DNA of 12,907 bases from Oscillospiraceae bacterium (GCA_902797915.1 CADBUK010000116.1:1-12907); one strand, 5' to 3'; counted from the first letter of the stretch, positions 1 through 6,830 are shown. Notes: a model not told the origin generated them from the letters alone. Numbers and translations are program-made.

Positions 1-1
1 G

Positions 2-322
2 GGCGGCGAGCGCTGCTTTGCCTGCTATCGCCTGAGGCTTGAAAAAACCGCCGCTTACGCAAAAGCTGAGGGCTTTGATTATTTTTGCACCACGCTTTCA
101 ATCAGCCCGCTGAAAAATTCGCAGAAAATCAATGAAATCGGTTTTGAGCTTGAAAAGGAATACGGCGTTAAATGGCTTCCGTCCGATTTCAAGAAGAAAG
201 AGGGCTATAAGCGTTCATTAGAGCTTTCGGCTCAGTACAATCTGTACCGTCAGAATTTTTGCGGCTGCGTTTTTTCAAAAACAGCAAATGAATTAAAACA
301 GGGGGTGCCCCAAAATGAATAA
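2..322 (+). CDS. queH: Epoxyqueuosine reductase QueH, 3' portion (partial at left edge)
   Basis: This open frame enters from the left edge and ends at TAA 320-322, leaving 106 C-terminal residues. The visible part carries the hallmarks of the QueH (DUF208) family: an ERCxxCYxxRL motif at the start, a TTLSISPLKN segment, a DFKKKEGYKRS segment and a YRQNFCGCVFS motif near the end. The cysteines of the CxxC and CxC motifs are the likely Fe-S/metal ligands in this family. QueH reduces epoxyqueuosine to queuosine in the tRNA wobble position and is the non-orthologous replacement for the cobalamin-dependent QueG. The stop codon lies inside rarA (8 bp overlap), so the two genes are probably co-transcribed and translationally coupled. 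The N-terminal part, expected to hold a further conserved Cys pair, is outside the window, so intactness cannot be judged. Confidence 0.9.
   Translation, partial: GGERCFACYRLRLEKTAAYAKAEGFDYFCTTLSISPLKNSQKINEIGFELEKEYGVKWLPSDFKKKEGYKRSLELSAQYNLYRQNFCGCVFSKTANELKQGVPQNE
301..311 (+). promoter_or_regulatory. rarA ribosome-binding site within a small GC hairpin
   Basis: The purine run 300-305 (AGGGGG) is the only good Shine-Dalgarno match ahead of the rarA ATG at 315. It is followed at once by a matching C run, so 301-304 (GGGG) can pair with 308-311 (CCCC) across a GTG triloop. This places the SD in the 5' arm of a 4-bp all-GC hairpin. The hairpin lies inside the last codons of queH, so ribosomes finishing queH would melt it. 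The sequence shows the pairing; coupling is inference. Confidence 0.45.
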
Positions 323-1583
323 TCCACTTGCGGCAAGAATGCGCCCTGCCGAGCTTGAAGACGTAGTCGGTCAGCGCCATTTGCTCAGCCCTGACAAGCC
401 GCTTTATCAAATGATTGCAAGCGGCAATATTCCTAATTTAATTTTTTACGGTCCGTCGGGCGTCGGCAAAACGACCGTTGCTTCAATTATTGCAAACAAA
501 ACCAACAGGGCACTGCGCCGCCTTAACGGCACAACTGCCTCAACAAAGGATATTAAGGAAATTGTTTCCGAGCTTGACACCTTTGAAGCGCCTAACGGCA
601 TATTGCTTTATCTTGACGAAATTCAGTATTTCAACAAACGCCAGCAGCAAAGCCTGCTTGAGTTTATTGAAAACGGCTCAATTACGCTGATTGCTTCCAC
701 AACCGAAAATCCGTATTTTTACATATACCCCGCAATCCTTTCACGTTCAACGGTTTTTGAGTTTAAGTCAATTGAATGGCAGGAGGTTGTGCCTGCGGTT
801 GAGCGCGGCTTTGATTTTATTGCAAAGGAAAACGGCGCGGCGCTTGAGATTGAACAGGGCGTTTGTGAAAAAATTGCCCGCGGCTGCGGCGGCGACGTGC
901 GCAAGGCGCTTAACAGCGTTGAAAACTGCTTTTACTGCGCAGCCGAAAAGGACGGCAAAAAGCTTATAACCCTTGCAAGCGCTGACGAGTTAACCCAGAA
1001 AAGCGCGGTTAAGTATGACCGTGAGGGCGATGAGCATTACGACATTATTTCCGCTTATCAGAAAAGTCTGCGCGGCTCGGACGTAAACGCCGCGCTGCAT
1101 TATCTTGCCCGCCTGCTTGAAGCGGGGGATTTGCCCTCAGCCTGCCGCAGATTAATGGTCTGCGCGTGTGAGGACGTGGGGCTTGCTTACCCGCAGATAA
1201 TTCCGATTGTTAAGGCTGCGGTTGACGCCGCGCTGATGGTGGGTCTGCCTGAGGCGAGGATACCGCTTGCGGACGCGGTTATTCTTGTTGCTTCGTCGCC
1301 TAAAAGCAATTCGGGCGCAGAGGCGATTGATAAGGCGATTGCAGACGTTAAAAACGGCAATTACGGTCCCATTCCGCGTCAGCTTCAGAACAAGCATTTT
1401 GACGGCGACGACGCAGAGGTTAAGGGTCAGTTTTATAAATACCCCCATTCCTTTGAAAATCACTGGGTTAATCAGCAGTACCTGCCCGACGTTATTAAAA
1501 ACGCGCAGTATTATACCGCGGGCGACAATAAAACCGAGCAGGGCTTTAAAAGCTACTGGGATAAGATTAAGGGCAATAAATAA
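315..1583 (+). CDS. rarA: Replication-associated recombination protein RarA (MgsA-type AAA+ ATPase)
   Basis: A 422-residue AAA+ ATPase of the RarA/MgsA/WRNIP1 family, which acts at stalled replication forks and is related to the clamp-loader ATPases. In order: an N-terminal segment with a VVGQRHLL motif (residues 17-24), Walker A GPSGVGKTT (46-54), Walker B ending in DE at 101-102 (DEIQYFNK), sensor 1 around IASTTENP (126-133), an arginine-finger-like LSRS (142-145), and sensor 2 GGDVRKALN (192-200). The C-terminal half has the family's MgsA tetramerisation region, including CEDVGLAYPQ. Length is close to the usual 420-450 residues. The start at 315 follows an AGGGGGTG site by 7 nt and overlaps the end of queH by 8 bp. 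DEIQ replaces the DEIH of E. coli RarA, a variant I believe is common in Firmicutes. Confidence 0.95.
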   Translation: MNNPLAARMRPAELEDVVGQRHLLSPDKPLYQMIASGNIPNLIFYGPSGVGKTTVASIIANKTNRALRRLNGTTASTKDIKEIVSELDTFEAPNGILLYLDEIQYFNKRQQQSLLEFIENGSITLIASTTENPYFYIYPAILSRSTVFEFKSIEWQEVVPAVERGFDFIAKENGAALEIEQGVCEKIARGCGGDVRKALNSVENCFYCAAEKDGKKLITLASADELTQKSAVKYDREGDEHYDIISAYQKSLRGSDVNAALHYLARLLEAGDLPSACRRLMVCACEDVGLAYPQIIPIVKAAVDAALMVGLPEARIPLADAVILVASSPKSNSGAEAIDKAIADVKNGNYGPIPRQLQNKHFDGDDAEVKGQFYKYPHSFENHWVNQQYLPDVIKNAQYYTAGDNKTEQGFKSYWDKIKGNK

Positions 1584-1604
1584 CTTAACAGGAAAAATGT
1601 AGGG

Positions 1605-1622
1605 GACGCCGACCTCGGCGTC
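1605..1622. repeat. Perfect 8-bp inverted repeat in a TGTAGGGG-type intergenic element
   Basis: Between rarA and nth, the arm GACGCCGA (1605-1612) and its exact reverse complement TCGGCGTC (1615-1622) flank a 2-nt CC spacer. They are preceded by TGTAGGG (1598-1604). There is no U-tract after it, so it does not look like an intrinsic terminator. I recall TGTAGGGG-plus-palindrome elements as dispersed intergenic repeats in Clostridia genomes, but only one copy is visible here, so repeat status is inference. It ends 6 nt before the nth Shine-Dalgarno and could influence mRNA stability or translation of nth. Confidence 0.6.
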
Positions 1623-1628
1623 ACGTTT

Positions 1629-1635
1629 GAGGAAG
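1629..1635 (+). promoter_or_regulatory. nth ribosome-binding site that fixes the start codon
   Basis: GAGGAAG at 1629-1635 is a good Shine-Dalgarno with its GAGG core 6 nt before ATG 1639. The longer in-frame alternative, TTG at 1627, would overlap this site and has no upstream SD of its own, so ATG 1639 is preferred. Confidence 0.7.
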
Positions 1636-1638
1636 AAT

Positions 1639-2268
1639 ATGACAAAAAAAGAAAGAGCTTTAAAGGCAGTTGAGGCTTTAAAGGAATTATACCCCGACGC
1701 AATCTGTTCGCTTGAATCGGGCAACGCGTTTGAACTGCTTGTGGCAACGCGGCTTTCCGCGCAATGTACTGACGCAAGGGTTAACCTTGTAACCCCCGCG
1801 CTGTTTGCCCGCTATAAAACAATTGAGGATTACGCTTCAGCCGATGTTTCGGAGGTTGAGGAATACATACATTCCTGCGGCTTTTATCGCGCAAAGGCGC
1901 AGTCAATCGTCGGTATGGCGCAAAAAATCCTGTCCGATTTCGGCGGCGTTGTTCCTGACAATATTGAGGATTTAACAACCCTTCCGGGCGTCGGCAGAAA
2001 AACCGCAAACCTGATTGTAGGCGACGTTTACGGCAAGCCCGCCGTTGTGGTGGACACGCATTGTATCCGCATAACAAACCGAATGGGCTTGGTTACGGGT
2101 AAGGACCCGAAGAAGATTGAAATTGAGCTCAAAAAGCTTCTTCCGCCCGAGGAAAGCTCGGATTTCTGCCACCGCATTGTGCTTTTCGGGCGCGATATAT
2201 GCCCCGCAAGAAAGCCTAAGTGCGAGCTTTGCCCGATGGGCGATTACTGCAAAAAGGTTGGCGTGTAG
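1639..2268 (+). CDS. nth: Endonuclease III (DNA N-glycosylase/AP lyase)
   Basis: A 209-residue endonuclease III, essentially the same length as the E. coli enzyme (211). It removes oxidised pyrimidines and cleaves the resulting abasic site in base-excision repair. A helix-hairpin-helix reads LPGVGRKTAN (115-124) with the Schiff-base lysine K121, followed by VVVDTHC with the catalytic aspartate D139. The C-terminal 4Fe-4S loop has the canonical spacing C188-x6-C195-x2-C198-x5-C204. LSAQCTDARVN (39-49) matches the conserved LSAQ-T-D segment. Nothing essential is missing. The start at ATG 1639 is chosen from the GAGGAAG site just upstream; TTG 1627 would add four residues. The gene sits 55 nt after rarA, and the next gene starts 3 nt after its stop, which fits one repair-centred transcript. 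Confidence 0.96.
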   Translation: MTKKERALKAVEALKELYPDAICSLESGNAFELLVATRLSAQCTDARVNLVTPALFARYKTIEDYASADVSEVEEYIHSCGFYRAKAQSIVGMAQKILSDFGGVVPDNIEDLTTLPGVGRKTANLIVGDVYGKPAVVVDTHCIRITNRMGLVTGKDPKKIEIELKKLLPPEESSDFCHRIVLFGRDICPARKPKCELCPMGDYCKKVGV

Positions 2269-2271
2269 TTT

Positions 2272-2775
2272 ATGAATAAAAGCAACATTGTTTTAATCGG
2301 TATGCCCGGTTCGGGTAAAAGCACCTGCGGCGTGCTTGCGGCAAAGGCGCTGCTGAAAAACTTTTTTGACACGGATTTGCTTTTGCAAAGCCTTGAAAGC
2401 CTGCGCCTGCAGGATATTATTAACGAAAAGGGCATCGCTTATTTTGAGCGTGCGGAGGAAGCGGCAATCCTTTCCCTTAACATTCAGGGCACGGTTATCG
2501 CAACGGGCGGCTCGGTTGTTTACAGCCCTGCGGCTATGGAACGCCTTGCCTCGCTCGGCAAAATCATTTACCTGCACCTGAGTTACGACGGTATGTGTGA
2601 GCGCATTAATAATATAACCACGCGCGGCATAGTGCTTAAAGAGGGGGAAACCCTTTCCGATATGTATAACGAACGCCTTCCGCTTTACGAAAAATATGCC
2701 GATTGCGTAATTGACTGCGACGGCTTAACGGTTGAGGAAACCGTTGCCGAAATTGTTGCCGCGGCGGAAAATTAA
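2272..2775 (+). CDS. Shikimate kinase-like P-loop kinase (divergent active site)
   Basis: A 167-residue protein of the shikimate kinase fold and length. Walker A is GMPGSGKST (10-18); FFDTD (31-35) gives the DxD Mg/shikimate motif; the lid region reads TTRGIVL (116-122); and ERLPLYEKYAD (134-144) matches the conserved R-PLY-AD helix, keeping R135. Three conserved features differ. The shikimate-binding arginine equivalent to R58 of M. tuberculosis AroK appears to be E59 (FER for FRR), the GGG loop is GGS (79-81), and the lid motif RPLL is RGIV. The nucleotide site is intact but the acceptor site is altered. I recall a Clostridia subfamily with the same GGSVVY and RGIV signatures that is annotated as shikimate kinase; whether it phosphorylates shikimate is unclear. 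The start lies 3 nt after the nth stop with no close SD, suggesting coupling. No aro gene is adjacent. Confidence 0.75.
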   Translation: MNKSNIVLIGMPGSGKSTCGVLAAKALLKNFFDTDLLLQSLESLRLQDIINEKGIAYFERAEEAAILSLNIQGTVIATGGSVVYSPAAMERLASLGKIIYLHLSYDGMCERINNITTRGIVLKEGETLSDMYNERLPLYEKYADCVIDCDGLTVEETVAEIVAAAEN

Positions 2776-2778
2776 TAC

Positions 2779-2807
2779 TTGAATGTAATAATACGATGTG
2801 ATATTAT
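2779..2807 (+). promoter_or_regulatory. sigma-A type promoter for guaB (extended -10)
   Basis: TTGAAT (2779-2784) and TATTAT (2802-2807) are separated by 17 bp. TG at 2799-2800 adds an extended -10 (TGaTATTAT). Transcription would begin near 2814, giving a short AT-rich leader of about 30 nt before the guaB ATG, with AAGGAGG in it. The leader is too short for a purine riboswitch. Confidence 0.7.
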
Positions 2808-2844
2808 AAATAAAATATAATTTTGTAACATAAGGAGGAACGCT

Positions 2845-4323
2845 ATGAACGAATACGGCTCAAAGTTTATTAAAGAGGGATTAACCTTTGACGACGTGCT
2901 TTTAATCCCTGCTGAAAGCAATGTGCTTCCTAATGAGGTTGATTTGTCAACAAATCTTACAAAGGATATTAAGCTTAATATCCCGCTTATGACCTCGGCT
3001 ATGGACACCGTAACCGAATCCAGAATGGCAATTGCGATTGCGCGTGAGGGCGGTATCGGCGTTATTCATAAAAATATGCCGATTGCGGAGCAGGCTTCCG
3101 AGGTTGACAGGGTAAAGCGTTCGGAAAACGGTATTATCACAAATCCGTTTTTCCTCTCTCCCGACAATATTGCGCAGGACGCAGAGGATTTAATGCGCAA
3201 ATACAGAATCAGCGGCGTTCCGATTTGCGATGAAAACGGCATTCTCGTCGGTATCTTAACAAACCGCGATATGAGGTTTATGACCGATTATTCCGTAAGA
3301 ATTGCCGATGTTATGACTCCCAAGGATAAGCTTGTTACCGCAAAGGCAGGCACAACCCTTGAGGAAGCAAAGCAGATTTTAATGAAATCAAAGGTTGAAA
3401 AGCTTCCCCTTGTTGATAATAACGGCAAGCTTACAGGGCTTGTTACTATTAAGGATATTGAAAAAAGCGTTAAGTACCCCAACACCGCGCGTGATAAGGA
3501 CGGCAGACTTCTCTGCGCAGCGGCTCTCGGCGTAACCGCCGATTTGCTTGACAGAGCAAAGGCGCTTGCCGACGCTCAGGTTGACGCGTTTATTCTTGAC
3601 TCGGCTCACGGCCATTCACAGAATATTATGAAGGCGGTTGACAGGGTTAAAAACGCATTCCCGCACATCTCTCTCATCGCAGGTAACGTTGCAACCGCAG
3701 AGGGTACCGAGGCGCTCATTAAAGCAGGCGCAGACGCTGTTAAGGTTGGTATCGGCCCAGGCTCTATCTGCACAACCCGCGTTGTTGCAGGTATCGGCGT
3801 TCCGCAGATTACCGCAATTTATGATTCCGCTGAGATGGCTGATAAATACGGCGTTCCGATTATAGCAGACGGCGGTATCAAATACAGTGGCGAAATTGTT
3901 AAGGCAATTGCAGCGGGCGGCAGCGTTGTTATGGTCGGCTCTCTTGTTGCAGGCTGTGAGGAATCTCCGGGCGCAATCGAGATTTATCAGGGCAGACAGT
4001 TTAAGGTTTATCGCGGTATGGGCAGTCTCGGCGCAATGAATCAGGGCTCTGCCGACAGATATTTCCAGAACGGCACAAAGAAATTTGTTCCCGAGGGCGT
4101 TGAGGGACGCGTGCCTTACAAGGGACTCCTCAGCGACACCGTATTTCAGATGATGGGCGGCCTTCGTTCAGGTATGGGCTATGTCGGCTGCCATAACATT
4201 ACCGAGCTTCGCAAGAATGCTAAGTTCATCAAAATTACGGGCGCAGGCCTTGTTGAAAGCCATCCGCACGACGTTCATATCACTAAGGAAGCTCCCAACT
4301 ATTCGGGCAGCTGCCAGGATTAA
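2845..4323 (+). CDS. guaB: Inosine-5'-monophosphate dehydrogenase
   Basis: A 492-residue, full-length IMP dehydrogenase. It oxidises IMP to XMP with NAD+, the committed step of guanine nucleotide synthesis in the cytosol. The N-terminal barrel strand LTFDDVLLIPAES (13-25) is followed by a tandem CBS (Bateman) module at about 105-210, which in this family binds purine nucleotides. The active-site loop is GIGPGSICTTR (303-312 onward) with catalytic C309. DGGIKYSGE (342-350) and GMGSLGAM (391-398) bind the IMP phosphate. The mobile flap carries D404-R405-Y406, and the C-terminal ESHPHDV and TKEAPNYS motifs complete the enzyme. ATG 2845 follows AAGGAGG at a good distance. It has its own promoter and terminator, so it is probably monocistronic. 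There is no sign of truncation. Confidence 0.98.
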   Translation: MNEYGSKFIKEGLTFDDVLLIPAESNVLPNEVDLSTNLTKDIKLNIPLMTSAMDTVTESRMAIAIAREGGIGVIHKNMPIAEQASEVDRVKRSENGIITNPFFLSPDNIAQDAEDLMRKYRISGVPICDENGILVGILTNRDMRFMTDYSVRIADVMTPKDKLVTAKAGTTLEEAKQILMKSKVEKLPLVDNNGKLTGLVTIKDIEKSVKYPNTARDKDGRLLCAAALGVTADLLDRAKALADAQVDAFILDSAHGHSQNIMKAVDRVKNAFPHISLIAGNVATAEGTEALIKAGADAVKVGIGPGSICTTRVVAGIGVPQITAIYDSAEMADKYGVPIIADGGIKYSGEIVKAIAAGGSVVMVGSLVAGCEESPGAIEIYQGRQFKVYRGMGSLGAMNQGSADRYFQNGTKKFVPEGVEGRVPYKGLLSDTVFQMMGGLRSGMGYVGCHNITELRKNAKFIKITGAGLVESHPHDVHITKEAPNYSGSCQD

Positions 4324-4344
4324 TAATAAAATTATTCACGGCAT

Positions 4345-4367
4345 AAAGAGGCATTATTGCCTCTTTT
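4345..4367 (+). terminator. Intrinsic terminator after guaB
   Basis: AAAGAGGCA (4345-4353) pairs with TGCCTCTTT (4358-4366) in a perfect 9-bp stem with a TTAT loop, ending in a short T run (4364-4367). It begins 21 nt after the guaB stop. The T run is only four bases, so some read-through into the next gene is likely. Confidence 0.75.
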
Positions 4368-4377
4368 GTGCGTTATT

Positions 4378-4383
4378 AAAGGG
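4378..4383 (+). promoter_or_regulatory. Ribosome-binding site of the GDPD-like gene
   Basis: AAAGGG (4378-4383) lies 8 nt before ATG 4392. An in-frame GTG at 4383 would overlap this site, so ATG 4392 is preferred as the start. I see no clear promoter between the guaB terminator and this site. Confidence 0.55.
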
Positions 4384-4391
4384 TGTCTGTA

Positions 4392-5231
4392 ATGACGGAA
4401 AAGATTTCCAAATGGGTAAAATTTAAAAGGTTTTTAAAGCGAAATATGACGCTTACCTGGGCAAAGCATTTTTCGTATCAGGTTTTTGCCTTCATCGTTT
4501 CCGTGCTGATGGTTATGGGCGTTGCGCTTTATGCGGTAACCAAAAGCTATGATGAAAGAACGCTGCGCTTCAGGGACGATTTTACCATTACCGCACATAC
4601 GGGCGCTTTTGAAACGGACGAAGATTCGCTTGAATCTGTTGAGGCGGCAATTAATCATAATGTTGACATTATTGAAATGGATATTCGCCAGCGCCCCGAC
4701 GGCACGCTGATTATTGACCACGAAATTGCCATTACAAATAACGACGGCGTACCGCTTGAAGACGCCCTTGAGCTTCTTAAAGGCGACGACTGCCTGATTA
4801 ACCTTGACATCAAGGAGGGCAGAACGCTTGATAAGCTTTACGATATGCTTGTTGAATATGACCTGCTTGACCGCTCGTTCTTAACGGGAATTGACGTGCT
4901 GAATATCAGAATGGTTAAGGACTCCAAGTGTAAGGATATGGATTATTATTACAACTGCCAGCCGTCCCGTATTCAGATTTTTTCCGCAGATTATCAGCAA
5001 AGGCTCGTTAAAACCGTAAAGGACGCGGGCGCAGTCGGCGTAAACTGTAATTATAAATACGCCAGCGGAACGCTTTCGGATTTACTGCACGATAACGACC
5101 TTAAATTTTCCGTGTGGACGGTTAATAACGAGCTTACAATGAAAAGGGCGCTTACAATTCTGCCTGATAATATCACTACAAAGGAATACGACCTGCTTAT
5201 TGATATTATTGAAAATTGGGGAAATGATTAA
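4392..5231 (+). CDS. Membrane-anchored, divergent glycerophosphodiester phosphodiesterase-family protein
   Basis: A 279-residue protein with a basic N-terminus, one hydrophobic segment (about 28-50) and a C-terminal GDPD-like TIM-barrel domain. GDPD enzymes hydrolyse glycerophosphodiesters to glycerol-3-phosphate and an alcohol. Family landmarks are ITAHTG (66-71; normally HRG), DEDSLESVEAAI (77-88; normally PENT-x-A), IEMDIRQRPDGTLIIDHE (94-111; the E-x-D and HD motifs), INLDIK (136-141), and the final strand pair WTVNNE with ITTKEYDLL. H69, E95, D97 and H110 are kept, but the arginine of HRG is T70, PEN is DED, and the D after H110 is E111. The fold call is firm; activity is uncertain. The hydrophobic segment suggests one anchor, with orientation unresolved. 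The stop overlaps the next ATG by one base (TAATG), so the two genes are coupled. Confidence 0.8.
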   Translation: MTEKISKWVKFKRFLKRNMTLTWAKHFSYQVFAFIVSVLMVMGVALYAVTKSYDERTLRFRDDFTITAHTGAFETDEDSLESVEAAINHNVDIIEMDIRQRPDGTLIIDHEIAITNNDGVPLEDALELLKGDDCLINLDIKEGRTLDKLYDMLVEYDLLDRSFLTGIDVLNIRMVKDSKCKDMDYYYNCQPSRIQIFSADYQQRLVKTVKDAGAVGVNCNYKYASGTLSDLLHDNDLKFSVWTVNNELTMKRALTILPDNITTKEYDLLIDIIENWGND

Positions 5232-5992
5232 TGACTAACGAAGAATATTTAATTGCGATTGATAAGCGCTGCTCACGCCGCACCTTCAGGAATACTCCGC
5301 TTGACGACGACACAAAAGCGGTAATCAGGGATATGGTTGATTACGTCAACCGCCGTGAAGAGCTGCATTTTATCTTTGTTGACGACGCGCGCTATGCCTT
5401 TAATGTGCAAACGGGTAATATGAGTCTTATTGCCGTCTGCGGCAGGGACACTATTCCCGCCCGCGAGCTTTGCGGCTTTTACGGCGAAACCCTTGTGCTT
5501 CAGTGTGCGTTTCACGGGCTCGGCACCTGCTGGGTCGGCACCTACAATGAAAACAAGCTGATGGAGCAGATTGAAATACCCAAGGGTATGCGGCTTTACT
5601 GTGTGATAGCCGTCGGCTTTGTAAGAAAGGATAAAAGCATTAAGGAAAAGCTTATCTATAACGCCACTCATAAGAAAAACAAGCCCTATCAGAAGATGTT
5701 TGAATTTTGCGACGATAAGTTGCCCGAGGAGTTTGTTTTTGCAATGCAGCAGGTTGAAAAGGCGCCAAGCTCCGTCAACTGCCGACCCGTTAATTTCAGG
5801 TATGAAAACGGCGTGGTTTCAGGCAGTGTTGAGGAGCCCTATTCAATCAAAAGCATTGATTTCGGAATTGCGCAGCTTCATTTTCAGCTCGGCGCTTCCG
5901 CAAAGGGCATTAAGGGCGAATGGAAAAACGGCAGGTTTATTGAGGACGGGGAGCGTATAATCAAATTCCCGAAGCAAACGGAAAACGAATAA
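5231..5992 (+). CDS. Nitroreductase-family protein (TM1586-like)
   Basis: A 253-residue protein of the FMN-dependent nitroreductase fold, probably the TM1586-type single-chain form in which two related halves form one unit. The N-terminal CSRRTFRNTPLDDDT segment (14-28) is the usual family opening with basic FMN-phosphate contacts. LQCAFHGLGTCWVGTY (90-105) is the central glycine-rich segment, and APSSVNCRPVNF (178-189) in the second half repeats the substrate/FMN motif. No membrane segment or signal peptide is seen, so it is cytosolic. Its ATG overlaps the stop of the GDPD-like gene by one base. A GGGG run (5218-5221) serves as a weak SD. The substrate cannot be predicted. Confidence 0.8.
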   Translation: MTNEEYLIAIDKRCSRRTFRNTPLDDDTKAVIRDMVDYVNRREELHFIFVDDARYAFNVQTGNMSLIAVCGRDTIPARELCGFYGETLVLQCAFHGLGTCWVGTYNENKLMEQIEIPKGMRLYCVIAVGFVRKDKSIKEKLIYNATHKKNKPYQKMFEFCDDKLPEEFVFAMQQVEKAPSSVNCRPVNFRYENGVVSGSVEEPYSIKSIDFGIAQLHFQLGASAKGIKGEWKNGRFIEDGERIIKFPKQTENE

Positions 5993-6018
5993 TTATTAAT
6001 CGGAGCGCAGCGTCCTTA

Positions 6019-6050
6019 CTGACCGTTGCACACTGACCACTTACCACTAT
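6019..6050. repeat. Degenerate 7-bp periodic repeat
   Basis: In the gap after the nitroreductase gene, units resembling CTGACCA recur with an exact period of 7: CTGACCG at 6019, CTGACCA at 6033 and CTTACCA at 6040. A weaker unit sits at 6026 and a CT-initial unit at 6047. It lies directly upstream of the terminator stem. I cannot tie it to a known element. Confidence 0.45.
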
Positions 6051-6080
6051 AACGGGAGAGCCTCAGCTCGCCCGTTTTTT
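6051..6080 (+). terminator. Intrinsic terminator after the nitroreductase gene
   Basis: AACGGG (6051-6056) pairs with CCCGTT (6071-6076), and GAGC (6058-6061) pairs with GCTC (6066-6069), separated by one A/G mismatch and closed by a CTCA loop. A T run at 6075-6080 follows. It is 58 nt past the stop codon and separates this unit from the rpe promoter. Confidence 0.85.
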
Positions 6081-6085
6081 AATGG

Positions 6086-6114
6086 TTGATTTTAATATAA
6101 CTTTTATGTATAAT
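6086..6114 (+). promoter_or_regulatory. sigma-A type promoter for rpe
   Basis: TTGATT (6086-6091) and a consensus TATAAT (6109-6114) are separated by 17 bp. The predicted start near 6121 gives an AT-rich leader of about 40 nt. CGGAG (6152-6156) lies 6 nt before the rpe ATG. It begins a few bases after the preceding terminator and probably drives rpe through mgtE. Confidence 0.75.
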
Positions 6115-6162
6115 AAACATAACTGTAAGTATTATTAATTATATATATTTTCGGAGCGTTCA

Positions 6163-6816
6163 ATGGATATTAAAATTTCTCCCTCAATTCTTTCCGCAAA
6201 TTATGCAAATCTCGGCGCAGAGCTTGCAAAATGCAGTGCCGCACAGCTTATTCATCTTGACGTTATGGACGGGCATTTCGTGCCGAATATTTCAATCGGC
6301 CCTCCCGTTATCAAGGCGCTTAACAAATTCTGCGACATTCCGTTTGACGTGCATCTTATGATTTCGGAGCCGTTAAAATACATTGAGGCTTTTGCTGACG
6401 CGGGCGCGGATATCATTACCTTCCACGTTGAGTGCGACAGCGACGTTAACGAAACTATAAACAAAATCCTTGAATGCGGCTGTAGGGCTTCGCTTTCCGT
6501 TAAGCCGAACACCCCGATTGAAGCGGTTTATCCGTATATTGACAGGCTTTCAATGGTGCTTGTTATGACGGTTGAGCCGGGCTTCGGCGGTCAGAGTTTT
6601 ATGGCGGATATGATGCCTAAAATTGAAAAGCTGCGCGCCGATTTCCCCGATATTGACATTCAGGTTGACGGCGGCGTGAACGCTGAAACCATTAAAACCT
6701 GCGCTAAGGCGGGGGCAAATGTTTTTGTTGCGGGCAACGCGGTTTTCAGCAGTGAAAACCCAAGCGCAACCATTGAAACTTTAATGCGAAACGCAAAGGA
6801 AAACTTTAGAAATTAA
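6163..6816 (+). CDS. rpe: Ribulose-phosphate 3-epimerase
   Basis: A 217-residue, full-length epimerase that interconverts D-ribulose-5-phosphate and D-xylulose-5-phosphate in the pentose phosphate pathway. It is a cytosolic TIM barrel. SPSILSANYANLG (6-18) is the N-terminal family motif. HLDVMDGHFVPN (31-42) provides metal ligands H31 and D33; FDVHLMI contributes H64; and QVDGGVN (167-173) contributes the catalytic D169. These match E. coli H34, D36, H67 and D177. The mobile loop MTVEPGFGGQSF (135-146) is complete, and VAGNAVF (189-195) forms the phosphate site. In many Firmicutes rpe follows rsgA and the prkC/prpC genes; here it instead leads a group of envelope genes and mgtE. Confidence 0.97.
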   Translation: MDIKISPSILSANYANLGAELAKCSAAQLIHLDVMDGHFVPNISIGPPVIKALNKFCDIPFDVHLMISEPLKYIEAFADAGADIITFHVECDSDVNETINKILECGCRASLSVKPNTPIEAVYPYIDRLSMVLVMTVEPGFGGQSFMADMMPKIEKLRADFPDIDIQVDGGVNAETIKTCAKAGANVFVAGNAVFSSENPSATIETLMRNAKENFRN

Positions 6817-6830
6817 CCAGAGTGATATAG

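Noticed and set aside
1627..1638. TTG start for nth four codons upstream
   Set aside because: It overlaps the Shine-Dalgarno GAGGAAG and has no upstream SD of its own; ATG 1639 has ideal spacing.
1152..1724. 190-codon open frame on the minus strand across rarA and nth
   Set aside because: It runs antisense to two clearly recognisable genes, its protein resembles nothing I know, and it would require both rarA and nth to be wrong.
2816..2821. TATAAT upstream of guaB as the -10 box
   Set aside because: No acceptable -35 lies 16-18 bp upstream of it; TTGAAT with TGaTATTAT at 17 bp is a better pair.
5273..5671. 132-codon minus-strand open frame within the nitroreductase gene
   Set aside because: It is antisense to a gene with clear family motifs and has no RBS or recognisable product.
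6019..6050. CRISPR-like array
   Set aside because: The units are 7 bp with no spacers, and there are no cas genes nearby.
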